Shown one piece after another: positions 15,670 to 23,074 of a stretch of 53,317 nt of DNA. Position 1 is the first letter of the stretch; each line of letters begins with the position of its first letter. Below the pieces are notes generated by a model, which was given only the letters and a program-made list of their open reading frames with translations, was not told the origin of the DNA and did no database searches. The translations under genes were made by a program, and so were the position numbers. Location: contig JAKLKA010000076.1 in assembly GCA_023150915.1 (NCBI GenBank), positions 1 to 53,317 on the forward strand, given 5' to 3'. The DNA is from Polyangiaceae bacterium (lineage in GTDB: Bacteria; Myxococcota_A; Polyangia; Polyangiales; Polyangiaceae).

Positions 15670-17244
15670 ATGAAACTTCGAGCCGAGCAGCGATCGATCA
15701 TTGGCAATTTCTTCTTCGTTTCCGCGCTGGTGTGCGCTTCTGGCGTGGCCCTGGCAGGCTGCGGGGACGATGACGACGGGGGCGGCTCCGGCGGCTCGTC
15801 GGGCACCGGTGCGACGGCCGGGAGCGGCGGGTCCAGCGGAGGCACCGGGGGAATGGCCGGGATGGGCGGCATGGCGGGTACGGGAGGGACCGCCGGCGAC
15901 GCCGGCACGGCGATGGCGAAGATCCGTGTCCTGCACGCCGCTTCGTCGGCCCCTGCAGTCGACCTCTATCCAGCCGGCGCAGCGACCCCGATCGTGACCG
16001 GTCTCGCGTACGGCAAGTCGACCGACTACCTCGAGCTTCCGCCGGGGACGGTCAAGATCGACGTCCGGGCTGCGGGTTCCCCCGCCTCGGGCGCCCCCGC
16101 GTTCACCACGCCCGACATCAATCTGATGGCGGACAAGAAGTACACGGCGATCGCCGCGGGCGACCTGGCGTCGAGCAACGCAGACGACAAGTTCCGTGTG
16201 ATCGCCCTCGAAGAAGGCTTCGGCGCGCCGGCAGCGACCGCCGCACGCGTGCGCATCGTTCATGCCGGCTTCGACGCCCCGACCGTGGACATCGACGTGG
16301 GGAATGACGACCCCACGAAGGCCGAGATCAAGGGACTGTCGCGCTTCGCGGACACTGGAGCGAGCGGCGTCGATTTGCCCGCAGGTGCGGCCGCCCAGAT
16401 CGGCATCGCGGCCGGTGGGAAAACGGTCACCGCTTTCACCGCTCCGCCACTGCCTGCCGGCGCAGAGATCTTCGTCGTCGCGACCGGTCAGCTGGGCAAG
16501 CTGGCGCGCGAGGACGCCGGGTTCATGCTGGTGGGCGTCCTGCCCAACGGCTCGACCACGGTGGCGATCAAGCAGAACCCGCGCGTGTATGCGCTACACG
16601 CCTCTCCCGACGCGGGAAGCGTGGACATCTATGCCGGGAGCACCGAGCTGGTCGACAACGCGGGCTTCGGCGCCCTGGCGCCGCTGCAGGTCCCACCCGG
16701 CAGCTACACCCTCGAGTTCTTCCCCGGTCAAGCCGGCAAGACCCCGAAGCCAAGCGGACCGCCGGCGGCGAGCGGAGCCACCCCGGCGCTCGAGGCCGGG
16801 CAGTCGTACCTGGCCATCGCCGCCGGGGAGCTCACCGCGATTCCAGCCACGTTCTCGCTCATCGCCGTGCAAGAAGGCTTCAGCTCGAGCGACACCGCGA
16901 AGGGTAGGGTGCGAGCGGTGCACGCCAGCGGCAACGCGCCGGCGGTCGACATTGGGCCGGCATCGGGCGGTAACGTCACAGCCAAGGTGCTGACCAACGT
17001 GAAGTTCAAGGACGCCTCTCCGGCAGAGGGTCTCAGCCTGGACGCTGGAGCATTGACCCTGGGGGTCGCCGCGGCCGGGTCGACGGCCACCGTGGCCGAG
17101 TTCCCCCTGACCCTGGTCGGCGGCCAGCGAACCTTCGCCGTGGCTGCCGGCAAGCTGGGCGGCACGACCAACAAGTTCCAGCTGTTTGCGGTGGACGCCA
17201 AGGCCAGTCCTTGGGCCGTGGCAGCCGTCCCGAGCAGCAAGTAA
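15670..17244 (+). CDS. Surface lipoprotein with four DUF4397-type repeats
   Basis: A 524-residue protein with a lipobox in ASGVALAGC, a Gly-rich linker to about residue 78, then four related beta-sandwich units. Each unit opens with the same signature: IRVLHAASSAPAVDLYP, VRIVHAGFDAPTVDIDV, VYALHASPDAGSVDIYA, VRAVHASGNAPAVDIGP. This is the DUF4397 repeat, found on secreted bacterial proteins and of unknown role, perhaps adhesive. The ATG at 15670 has a strong GGAGGA site. The gene has its own operator-like promoter and a strong hairpin after the stop, so it is a single-gene transcript. Confidence 0.88.
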   Translation: MKLRAEQRSIIGNFFFVSALVCASGVALAGCGDDDDGGGSGGSSGTGATAGSGGSSGGTGGMAGMGGMAGTGGTAGDAGTAMAKIRVLHAASSAPAVDLYPAGAATPIVTGLAYGKSTDYLELPPGTVKIDVRAAGSPASGAPAFTTPDINLMADKKYTAIAAGDLASSNADDKFRVIALEEGFGAPAATAARVRIVHAGFDAPTVDIDVGNDDPTKAEIKGLSRFADTGASGVDLPAGAAAQIGIAAGGKTVTAFTAPPLPAGAEIFVVATGQLGKLAREDAGFMLVGVLPNGSTTVAIKQNPRVYALHASPDAGSVDIYAGSTELVDNAGFGALAPLQVPPGSYTLEFFPGQAGKTPKPSGPPAASGATPALEAGQSYLAIAAGELTAIPATFSLIAVQEGFSSSDTAKGRVRAVHASGNAPAVDIGPASGGNVTAKVLTNVKFKDASPAEGLSLDAGALTLGVAAAGSTATVAEFPLTLVGGQRTFAVAAGKLGGTTNKFQLFAVDAKASPWAVAAVPSSK

Positions 17245-17260
17245 CCGCCGCCACAAAACG

Positions 17261-17294
17261 CGAGCACGCGTCGGATCTCTCCGACGCGTGCTCG
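17261..17294. terminator. Bidirectional hairpin terminator between convergent genes
   Basis: A perfect 15-bp stem, CGAGCACGCGTCGGA, with a TCTC loop and its complement ending at 17294, is followed by GTCTTTG. It sits 16 bp past the DUF4397 gene stop and 24 bp from the stop of the convergent transglutaminase-like gene. The T tract is weak, as usual in GC-rich genomes. Confidence 0.7.
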
Positions 17295-17318
17295 TCTTTG
17301 CAGCCCTTGCTGCTCAGC

Positions 17319-17735
17319 TCACTTGAGCTTCTTGGCCTTGATCGTCACCGTCGTGCCCGGCGTCTTGCTTCGCGCGCGGACGAAGTAAGTCTCGCCGTTG
17401 AAGGCGGTGTCGACCGTGCAGGTCTGGTTGGCCGTGCCGGCCGTCGTGGACTTGCACCCGTACGAGTACACGGTCGGGTTGCGCTTGGCGCGGACGTAGA
17501 GCTCGGCGGCGCCGGTTCCGGTCATGGTGACCTCGAGCTTCTTGAAGCCCCCCTCCACCGTGACCGAGCCGTACTTCGAGGCCCAGCTGGTGCCGCTCTG
17601 CTGCACCACCACGCCGTCGAGCACGGTCACCTCGGTTTCCGCAGGAGGAGCGCCGGCGGCCTCGTCGTTCAGTGCCTTGACCTCGGCATAGGTGATCAGG
17701 CCGCCCGGCCGCCCGCCTGGGGGCTGGTCGGCTTG
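17319..17735 (-). pseudogene. Out-of-frame C-terminal domain of the transglutaminase-like protein
   Basis: Downstream of the TGA at 17696-17698 the coding signal continues in another minus-strand frame for about 125 codons to 17319: GGLITYAEVKALND, a linker, then a pre-peptidase-C-terminal-like beta domain (TMTGTGAAELYVRAKR, CTVDTAFNGETYFVRARS). It parallels the similar domain in the main frame (SGSGDADLYVKKG). One added base in the G/C-rich run around 17700-17715 would join the two frames into a protein of about 620 residues. This is either a real frameshift, a programmed -1 event or a sequencing error. Confidence 0.65.
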
Positions 17736-19189
17736 CTGGTGGGCCACCAGGCGAAGTCCGGGTGGTTGGTGCGGCTCTCGCCCACCCACTCGCCGCCGAT
17801 GATCTTGCCGGCGTCGTCGGCCTCCAAGATGTACTTGTAGTGCTTGGTGGTGGCGTAGCTGGTCAGGGCCTCGTCCACGTGGGACTGCTTCGCGGGCTTG
17901 GACTCGACGATGTACGTGAAGTCCATCTCGACGTAGAAGAAGCGCTTGGCCAGCGTGTTGTACGTGTACCCGCCGCCGGCGCCCGGCACCGCGGCGCCCA
18001 GGGTGACCTTGCTCTCGTCGCCGTAGCCCTTCACCATGTAGAAGACCTTCTCGCCGGCCGCGAGCTTGACCAGACACTCCTCATTGGAGTTGCCGCCGTA
18101 GGGTCGGCAGTCGTACTCGCTCTCGGTCGGGGCGGCGCCCTTCTTGACGTACAGGTCCGCGTCGCCGCTGCCCGACATCTTGATGGTGTAGTCGCCCGCT
18201 GCAGCCGCGGTGTACTCGCCGGTCTTGGTCTCGTCCTTCTTGATGGCGACGGTGGGGAAGATCTCGGTGAGCGTGAGGTTCGCGCCCAGCATGGAGACCG
18301 CTTCGTCTTTGCTGATTTCCTTCAGCTTGCCGTTGTCGGGGTTGGTGATCTTGTAGCCGTAGCCCGGCTGGTTCCACACCTGCGAGCTGTACGTGGCATC
18401 GATGTTGAAGCCCTGACGGCGGAGGCCCATCATGTTGGTCGTCACCACGTGCCACGAGCCGGGGTTCATGTCGCGGCACTCGGTCGCTTCGATGCGGCCG
18501 GTTCCGTCGGTGACCGGGGTGTCCTTGTTGCAGCGGCGCGACACGAACTTGGTGTCGATGTCGGTGTAGAGCAGCGACATGAGGCCTTCGAGGTCGCCCG
18601 GGTAGAAGGTGACGCCGTTCTTGGTGACGGGGTTCTTCGCCGGCGCCTCGGACAGCGCGTACGGTGCCCAGCCGTGGCAGATGCCCCACCAGCCGGGGAT
18701 GCAGCGGCCCTTGGTCGCGCCCTTCGGGATCGCGCAGCTGCCGCCGTCGTCCGAACCCGCGCACTCGTTACCGCCTTGCGTGCACTCCTTCTGGTACGAA
18801 GCCGACTCGATGCCGTGGTACTTGGTGATGTTGGCGGGCACCGCGGCCTTGTTGAAGGCCTTGGCGTATTTTTCTGCCGGCGACGAGCCGGGGCCGTCCC
18901 ACTCGTAGTTCAGGTTGTCGTGCTGCGTCGCCCAGTAGTCGCCCGGGATAGGCACTGCGCCGTGCCCCTCGAGCGGAAGCTGGTGCACCAGATAGGCGAA
19001 GTTCGGGTCGACGTTGGCCGGGTTGTTGGCCGAGTCCCACGCATCGAACTTGCCCTCGCCGTCCATGCCGGCTTGATCTTCCGGCTCGAGCAGATCGTCC
19101 GTCGGCGACCCGTCGTCGTTGCCACTGTCGCTCGAGCAAGCAGCGACGAACAAAGCCATGACCACCCAAGAGATGTGACGTACTCGCAT
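17696..19189 (-). CDS. Transglutaminase-elicitor-like lipoprotein with PPC-like domain
   Basis: From ATG 19189 the main frame encodes 497 residues. The lipobox is in ALFVAACSSD. The central domain carries IPGWWGICHGWAPYALSE (candidate catalytic Cys), NGVTFYPGDLEGLMSLLY and NPGSWHVVTTNMMG (candidate His). This matches the pattern of the oomycete transglutaminase elicitor (M81) family, which also has bacterial members and cross-links proteins through glutamine. A PPC-like beta domain follows (KMSGSGDADLYVKKG). The frame ends early at 17696 because of a shift, with a second PPC-like domain continuing out of frame. The family call is from memory of the motifs and needs a profile search. Confidence 0.65.
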   Translation of the reverse strand: MRVRHISWVVMALFVAACSSDSGNDDGSPTDDLLEPEDQAGMDGEGKFDAWDSANNPANVDPNFAYLVHQLPLEGHGAVPIPGDYWATQHDNLNYEWDGPGSSPAEKYAKAFNKAAVPANITKYHGIESASYQKECTQGGNECAGSDDGGSCAIPKGATKGRCIPGWWGICHGWAPYALSEAPAKNPVTKNGVTFYPGDLEGLMSLLYTDIDTKFVSRRCNKDTPVTDGTGRIEATECRDMNPGSWHVVTTNMMGLRRQGFNIDATYSSQVWNQPGYGYKITNPDNGKLKEISKDEAVSMLGANLTLTEIFPTVAIKKDETKTGEYTAAAAGDYTIKMSGSGDADLYVKKGAAPTESEYDCRPYGGNSNEECLVKLAAGEKVFYMVKGYGDESKVTLGAAVPGAGGGYTYNTLAKRFFYVEMDFTYIVESKPAKQSHVDEALTSYATTKHYKYILEADDAGKIIGGEWVGESRTNHPDFAWWPTSKPTSPQAGGRAA

Positions 19190-19196
19190 GCCCGTC

Positions 19197-19225
19197 AGAT
19201 TACTCGTCGGAATGAAGACTCTCAA
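19197..19225 (-). promoter_or_regulatory. Candidate sigma-70-type promoter, possibly leaderless
   Basis: Read on the minus strand, TTGAGA (19220-19225) is followed after exactly 17 bp by TAATCT (19197-19202). The ATG of the transglutaminase-like gene (19189) lies 7 bp beyond the -10 box. Transcription would start at or next to the start codon, so the mRNA may be leaderless; no ribosome site is visible before this ATG. Confidence 0.4.
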
Positions 19226-19383
19226 TGTGAAAATTTGCACTTTTCTGGGCGCATGTGCGGTCGAGAGGTTCTCTGCGGGCGCAGGTGCGCCATGATCCCG
19301 GTGGCGCGCAGTCGTGCAACACTTGGGGTGACCCTGCGCTCGAACCAAGGGCCGCGCAGGGCTCTGCACGGAAGGGTGCAGGC

Positions 19384-20208
19384 ATGAGCGACGACTTGAT
19401 CGAGGTGCTGCAAGAACTCGGGTTCACTTCGGCTGAGGCGAAGATCTACATCGCGCTCCTCAAGCTGAGCCCCGCCACGGGCTACGAGCTCGCAGCACGA
19501 TCGAACGTGCCGCGGTCGGCGATCTACGGTGTGCTCAAGCGGCTGGAAAACCAGGGGTTGGTCAATGCCGCGGGGCGCGAGCCGGCCCGCTGGGTCGCGC
19601 TGCCCCCGGCCGATCTGGAGAGGGTGCTCGAAGCGCGTTTCACCAAGCGCCTGCGCGGGCTCAAGACCTCGCTCGAGAGCCTGGCGCAGCCGGCGAGCAG
19701 CGCCATCACGTGGACCATTCAGGGCTATGCGTCGGTGATCGAGGAAGCCGAGCGGTTGATTGCTGGCACCGAGAAGCAGCTGTACGGGTCGCTGTGGAAC
19801 CGCGAGGCCACGCGGCTCGCGGCGCCGATTCGCGAGGCGCGACGCCGCGGCGTGGAGATCATCTTCTTCTCGTTCAACCCGCTCGACGCGGGCCTCGGCA
19901 CGGTGCTCTCGTACGGCATCGACGAGCACGAGCTCGAGGCCTACTGGCCCCACAAGCTCATCTTGGTGGGCGATCAGAAGCGCGCGCTCTTGGGCGGCGC
20001 CGATCAGGTCGCCAGCACGCGGGCGGTGCTCACCGAAGAGCGCGCTCTGGTCGAGATGGCGGTGGCGAATCTGGTGCTCGACATCACCCTGCTCGGCCAG
20101 CGGCGGGGGGTCGACACCGCAGCGGTGGTCACCCGGCTGACGGCCTTGCTCGCGCCGGTGGAAGAGCTGGCCCCACGGAGAAAAGGCCCGAAGAAGCACC
20201 GCGCTTGA
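19384..20208 (+). CDS. TrmB-family transcriptional regulator
   Basis: A 274-residue protein. An N-terminal winged helix (VLQELGFTSAEAKIYIALL, GYELAARSNVPRSAIYGVLK) is followed by a short coiled linker and the TrmB sugar-sensor-like C-terminal domain (YGSLWNREATRLAAPIREA, RRRGVEIIFFSFNP). TrmB regulators were first described as sugar-responsive repressors in archaea; the effector here is unknown. The frame is open back to 19255, but ATG 19384 gives the family N-terminus and follows GGAAGGGTGCAGG. Divergent from the transglutaminase-like gene and upstream of the DUF4114 gene, whose leader holds a perfect palindrome that could be its target. Confidence 0.85.
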   Translation: MSDDLIEVLQELGFTSAEAKIYIALLKLSPATGYELAARSNVPRSAIYGVLKRLENQGLVNAAGREPARWVALPPADLERVLEARFTKRLRGLKTSLESLAQPASSAITWTIQGYASVIEEAERLIAGTEKQLYGSLWNREATRLAAPIREARRRGVEIIFFSFNPLDAGLGTVLSYGIDEHELEAYWPHKLILVGDQKRALLGGADQVASTRAVLTEERALVEMAVANLVLDITLLGQRRGVDTAAVVTRLTALLAPVEELAPRRKGPKKHRA

Positions 20209-20231
20209 CGGCTCCGGCCCCGGCGCGTAAT

Positions 20232-20255
20232 GCGTGACTCAGCGCTGAGTCACGC
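20232..20255. promoter_or_regulatory. Perfect 24-bp palindrome, likely operator
   Basis: The half-site GCGTGACTCAGC is followed directly by its reverse complement, with no spacer. It lies 23 bp past the TrmB-type gene and 64 bp before the DUF4114 gene start. A 13-base part (CAGCGCTGAGTCA) recurs inside the next gene near 20412-20424. Absence of a loop and T tract argues for a dimeric-protein binding site rather than a terminator. Confidence 0.5.
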
Positions 20256-20310
20256 CCTCCTTGGCCGGGGGCGGGGCTCAGCGACCGTAGTTTTCGCGGC
20301 AAAGAGGAGC

Positions 20311-20330
20311 GTAACTCAGATGAGAGTTAC
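20311..20330 (+). promoter_or_regulatory. Small inverted repeat enclosing a start codon
   Basis: GTAACT at 20311-20316 and AGTTAC at 20325-20330 are complementary. The ATG of the DUF4114 gene (20320) sits in the 8-nt loop, just after the GAGGAG ribosome site. It could be a weak translational hairpin, or half of a protein-binding site; 6-bp arms also occur by chance. Confidence 0.25.
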
Positions 20331-22086
20331 TGGTGGGACCCGGCACAAGATCGGCTTGATTCGCGCGGCGCTGTTCGGCTCGGCGCTGTGGTTCGGGGCA
20401 GACCGCGCTGCAGCGCTGAGTCAGCCCGACGGCGCACCCATCCCGTCGAAGCAAGGTTGCGACGGCGGGCAGCCCACCGGGCTTGCGGCTGCGTTCGCCT
20501 GCGCGTGCAAAGAGAAGGCGGTCTGCAACATCGGCAAGCCCTGCCCGGGCGGTTCCACGAGCTGCGACCCCGGGCAGAACGGGACGTGCGAGACGCGCCT
20601 CTGGCACGAGGTCAACGACAACGCTTGCGTCCCCACCCATCTGGCGGGGCTCGACCCCTGGAAAGAAGCGGTGGTCGTGCCCGAGACCTTCCACCCGACG
20701 TGCCCGCAGACCTTCACACTGATCACCCGCGGCACCGCGCTCTTCAAGAACGGCTTCGGCTGGTACAACGCCACCGGTCAGAAGCCGAAGGTCGAAGACC
20801 TTCACCTGATGCTCGACTGCAACGCCAAGCCCGGCGATACGGCGGTGCTCGATCTGTCGAAAGAGGCGGGGTATGCCGGCGGCGAGATCGGCTTCTTCTT
20901 GGTCACCCCCGAGAAGGGCGACGGCAAGGGTGGCGGCAGCGGCAGCTGCGGAGGCCTGGGCTGCTGTGCCACCTTGGCGGGGGCTGCCCAGGGCCAAGGC
21001 TTCATCTACTTCTCCGAGCGCAAGCACAACCCGGACTATGCCGGGGGCGCGTCGTGGATCCACCTTTTGACCTATGGCAGCCACGTCTTCAAGGACACCT
21101 TCTATTTCGCCTGGGAAGACAGCAACAAGAGCCCGAACAACGACTTCACCGACATGCTCACCAGCGTGAGTGGCATCCGCTGCTCGGGGGCCGGGGTCGC
21201 CTGCGACAGTGGAGCGCCGGGCGTGTGCGGCAGCGGCGTGACCACCTGCCAGCAGGGGCAGCTCGGGTGCTCGCCGTTGTTCGAGAAGAGCGCCGAGCAG
21301 TGCAACGGGCTCGACGACGACTGCAACGGCGACGTCGACGACGGCGCGAGCTGCGACGAGCCGAACCACGTCTGCCACCACGGCAAGTGCGTCGGCCACT
21401 GCGAGCTGGCAGAATTCCCCTGCGCCGCAGGGCTTGCCTGCGACAAGCCCACGGGGCTGTGCGTCGAACCGAAGTGCGCCGGCGTGAGCTGCGGCGCCGG
21501 CGAGGTCTGCCGCGGCGGTGTCTGCGGCGCACCGTGCGCCGGCGTGGTCTGCCCACACGGGCAGACCTGCGTGGGTGACCGTTGCCTCGACCTGTGCGCC
21601 GGCGTGAGCTGCGCCAGCGGCGAGGTGTGCAAGAGCGGCAAGTGTTTCCCGCACTGTGCACAGTGCGACGGACTGAGCTGCGGCGCGCCCCTCGAGTGTG
21701 ACGGGGCGACCGGACAGTGCGCGGACCTTTCGTGCAAGGCGGGTTGCCCTGCCGGGACGCTCTGCGCCGCGGGCAAGTGCGTGGACGGCTGCGCCGGCGT
21801 GAAGTGCCCGAGCGGGCAGACTTGTGTCGCAGGCCAGTGCTGCGCGAGCGGCGAGTGCGCCGCGGGGGACGCCGGGCCCGGCTTCGGCTCGGGTGGGGGC
21901 AGCGGGGACGCGGGGGTCAGCCCGAGCAGCGGCGCCCTGCCCGACGCCACCGACGATTCGGGCTGCGGGTGTCGCGCGACCAGCAGCGGTGGGGGCGAAG
22001 CGGCCATCGGCCTCGTGGGGCTCGGATTCGGGCTTTGGGGGGGGCGTCGCCGCCGGCGGGGGGGCTCCCGCTTCGGTCCGAGTTGA
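20320..22086 (+). CDS. DUF4114-type secreted cysteine-rich protein with MYXO-CTERM-like tail
   Basis: A 588-residue exported protein: signal near residues 8-30, then a DUF4114-like beta domain (EIGFFLVTPEKGDG, GFIYFSERKHNPDY, FYFAWEDSNKSPNNDF). A MopE-type metal-binding-like motif follows (QCNGLDDDCNGDVDDGA), then several short CAGVxCxxGxxCxxGxC repeats. The C-terminus (DSGCGCRATSS, a short hydrophobic stretch GLVGLGFGLWGG, then RRRRRGG) matches the MYXO-CTERM layout processed by myxosortase for surface display. The ATG at 20320 has GAGGAG 9 bp upstream; the frame also opens at 20230, but that overlaps the palindrome. The sorting call is inference from pattern. Confidence 0.8.
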   Translation: MRVTGGTRHKIGLIRAALFGSALWFGADRAAALSQPDGAPIPSKQGCDGGQPTGLAAAFACACKEKAVCNIGKPCPGGSTSCDPGQNGTCETRLWHEVNDNACVPTHLAGLDPWKEAVVVPETFHPTCPQTFTLITRGTALFKNGFGWYNATGQKPKVEDLHLMLDCNAKPGDTAVLDLSKEAGYAGGEIGFFLVTPEKGDGKGGGSGSCGGLGCCATLAGAAQGQGFIYFSERKHNPDYAGGASWIHLLTYGSHVFKDTFYFAWEDSNKSPNNDFTDMLTSVSGIRCSGAGVACDSGAPGVCGSGVTTCQQGQLGCSPLFEKSAEQCNGLDDDCNGDVDDGASCDEPNHVCHHGKCVGHCELAEFPCAAGLACDKPTGLCVEPKCAGVSCGAGEVCRGGVCGAPCAGVVCPHGQTCVGDRCLDLCAGVSCASGEVCKSGKCFPHCAQCDGLSCGAPLECDGATGQCADLSCKAGCPAGTLCAAGKCVDGCAGVKCPSGQTCVAGQCCASGECAAGDAGPGFGSGGGSGDAGVSPSSGALPDATDDSGCGCRATSSGGGEAAIGLVGLGFGLWGGRRRRRGGSRFGPS

Positions 22087-22100
22087 GCCAAGCTTGCCGG

Positions 22101-22376
22101 GTGGCCGCACGCCGTTCGCCTCCGCCGCCCCGCCGGAACACCATCGAGGTCGAGGCGACCTGGCTCATGCCCGACTCTGCCGCCGGGCGCCCGCAGCCCC
22201 CACGCAAGCAGACGGTCGACGTGAAGCTCGAGTGGCTGGAACCCGCGCCCGAGCGGGGGGCCAAGGCAGCTCCGCCGCCGTTGCCACGGCGGCGCGCTCA
22301 TCCACCGCCGTTGCCGCGCGCCGAGCCCACCACCGCGCCGCCGCCGCGCCGCTCGCGCCGCCCGCCGGGGCGCTGA
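22101..22376 (+). CDS. Small proline/arginine-rich hypothetical protein
   Basis: From GTG 22101, 91 residues: a basic start, a central part that looks like two short repeats (NTIEVEATWLMPDS and QTVDVKLEWLEPAPE), and a Pro/Arg-rich tail. GC3 bias supports coding. It follows the DUF4114 gene by 14 bp and ends 4 bp from the convergent lipoprotein gene. No family recognised; an ATG at 22168 is an alternative start. Confidence 0.5.
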   Translation: MAARRSPPPPRRNTIEVEATWLMPDSAAGRPQPPRKQTVDVKLEWLEPAPERGAKAAPPPLPRRRAHPPPLPRAEPTTAPPPRRSRRPPGR

Positions 22377-22380
22377 ACAC

Positions 22381-22983
22381 TCACTTGGCAGCGGCGCACT
22401 TGCCCAGCACGTAGTTCGGCTCGCACTCGCACTGGCACTGCGCCTTGGCGGGGCCGTCGGCCTGTGAGCACGCCGGCGACACGTCCACCCGCGCCGTGCC
22501 CAACCCCGGCCCTTCGATCTCGTCGATGATGACCTCGAGCGTCCAAGTTGCGCCGAGCAACACCACCGCGTCGTAGTTGGGGCACGCCGGAATGTGCGTC
22601 ACCTGGCTCACGCTCCGCAGATCGGGCTCCATCCACTCGGGCTGGCCGTCGACGGGCCGCATCACGATGTCGCGCGCCTCCTCCATCTCGATGGCGTTCG
22701 TGGTCGGGTCGCGCAGCCGCGAGCGGATGTTCACGGTGTCCGAGCCCAAGCCGCGCACGCGCGCGCCGACGTGGATCACGTGGCCGCCCTGGGGGGCCGG
22801 CACCAGCTGGATGGGGTCCCCGGCGCTCAGCATCTTCAGCGGCTCGTTTTCTGCCACGAAGTCCCCGGGCAAGACGTCGAGCACCACCACCACGTCCGAC
22901 TTTTGCTCGTGCTCGGGTCCGGGCTCGCTCTTGCAGGCGGCGGCCATCAGGCAGCACGGAATCACCCAGAGCCAGCGTCGCAC
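22381..22983 (-). CDS. Lipoprotein of unknown function
   Basis: From GTG 22983, 200 residues with a short lipoprotein signal (WVIPCCLMAAAC) and a conserved-looking beta-rich domain (VVVVLDVLPGDFVAENE, HVIHVGARVRGLGSD, TWTLEVIIDEIEGPGL). It ends in a cysteine cluster (AQCQCECEPNYVLGKC). The longer open frame to 23304 is antisense to the radical SAM gene. No family recognised. Divergent from that gene across 91 bp. Confidence 0.75.
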   Translation of the reverse strand: MRRWLWVIPCCLMAAACKSEPGPEHEQKSDVVVVLDVLPGDFVAENEPLKMLSAGDPIQLVPAPQGGHVIHVGARVRGLGSDTVNIRSRLRDPTTNAIEMEEARDIVMRPVDGQPEWMEPDLRSVSQVTHIPACPNYDAVVLLGATWTLEVIIDEIEGPGLGTARVDVSPACSQADGPAKAQCQCECEPNYVLGKCAAAK

Positions 22984-23074
22984 GGGGGAAACGTGCTCGA
23001 TCGCGCCGGCGTCTGCAAGCCCCCGCGGCGCTCGGTTGACCCCGGCGAAAGCGGCACCATAGCTTGGGGTCGTC

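Noticed and set aside
20232..20255. Rho-independent terminator after the TrmB-type gene
   Set aside because: The palindrome has no loop and no T tract, so an operator is more likely.
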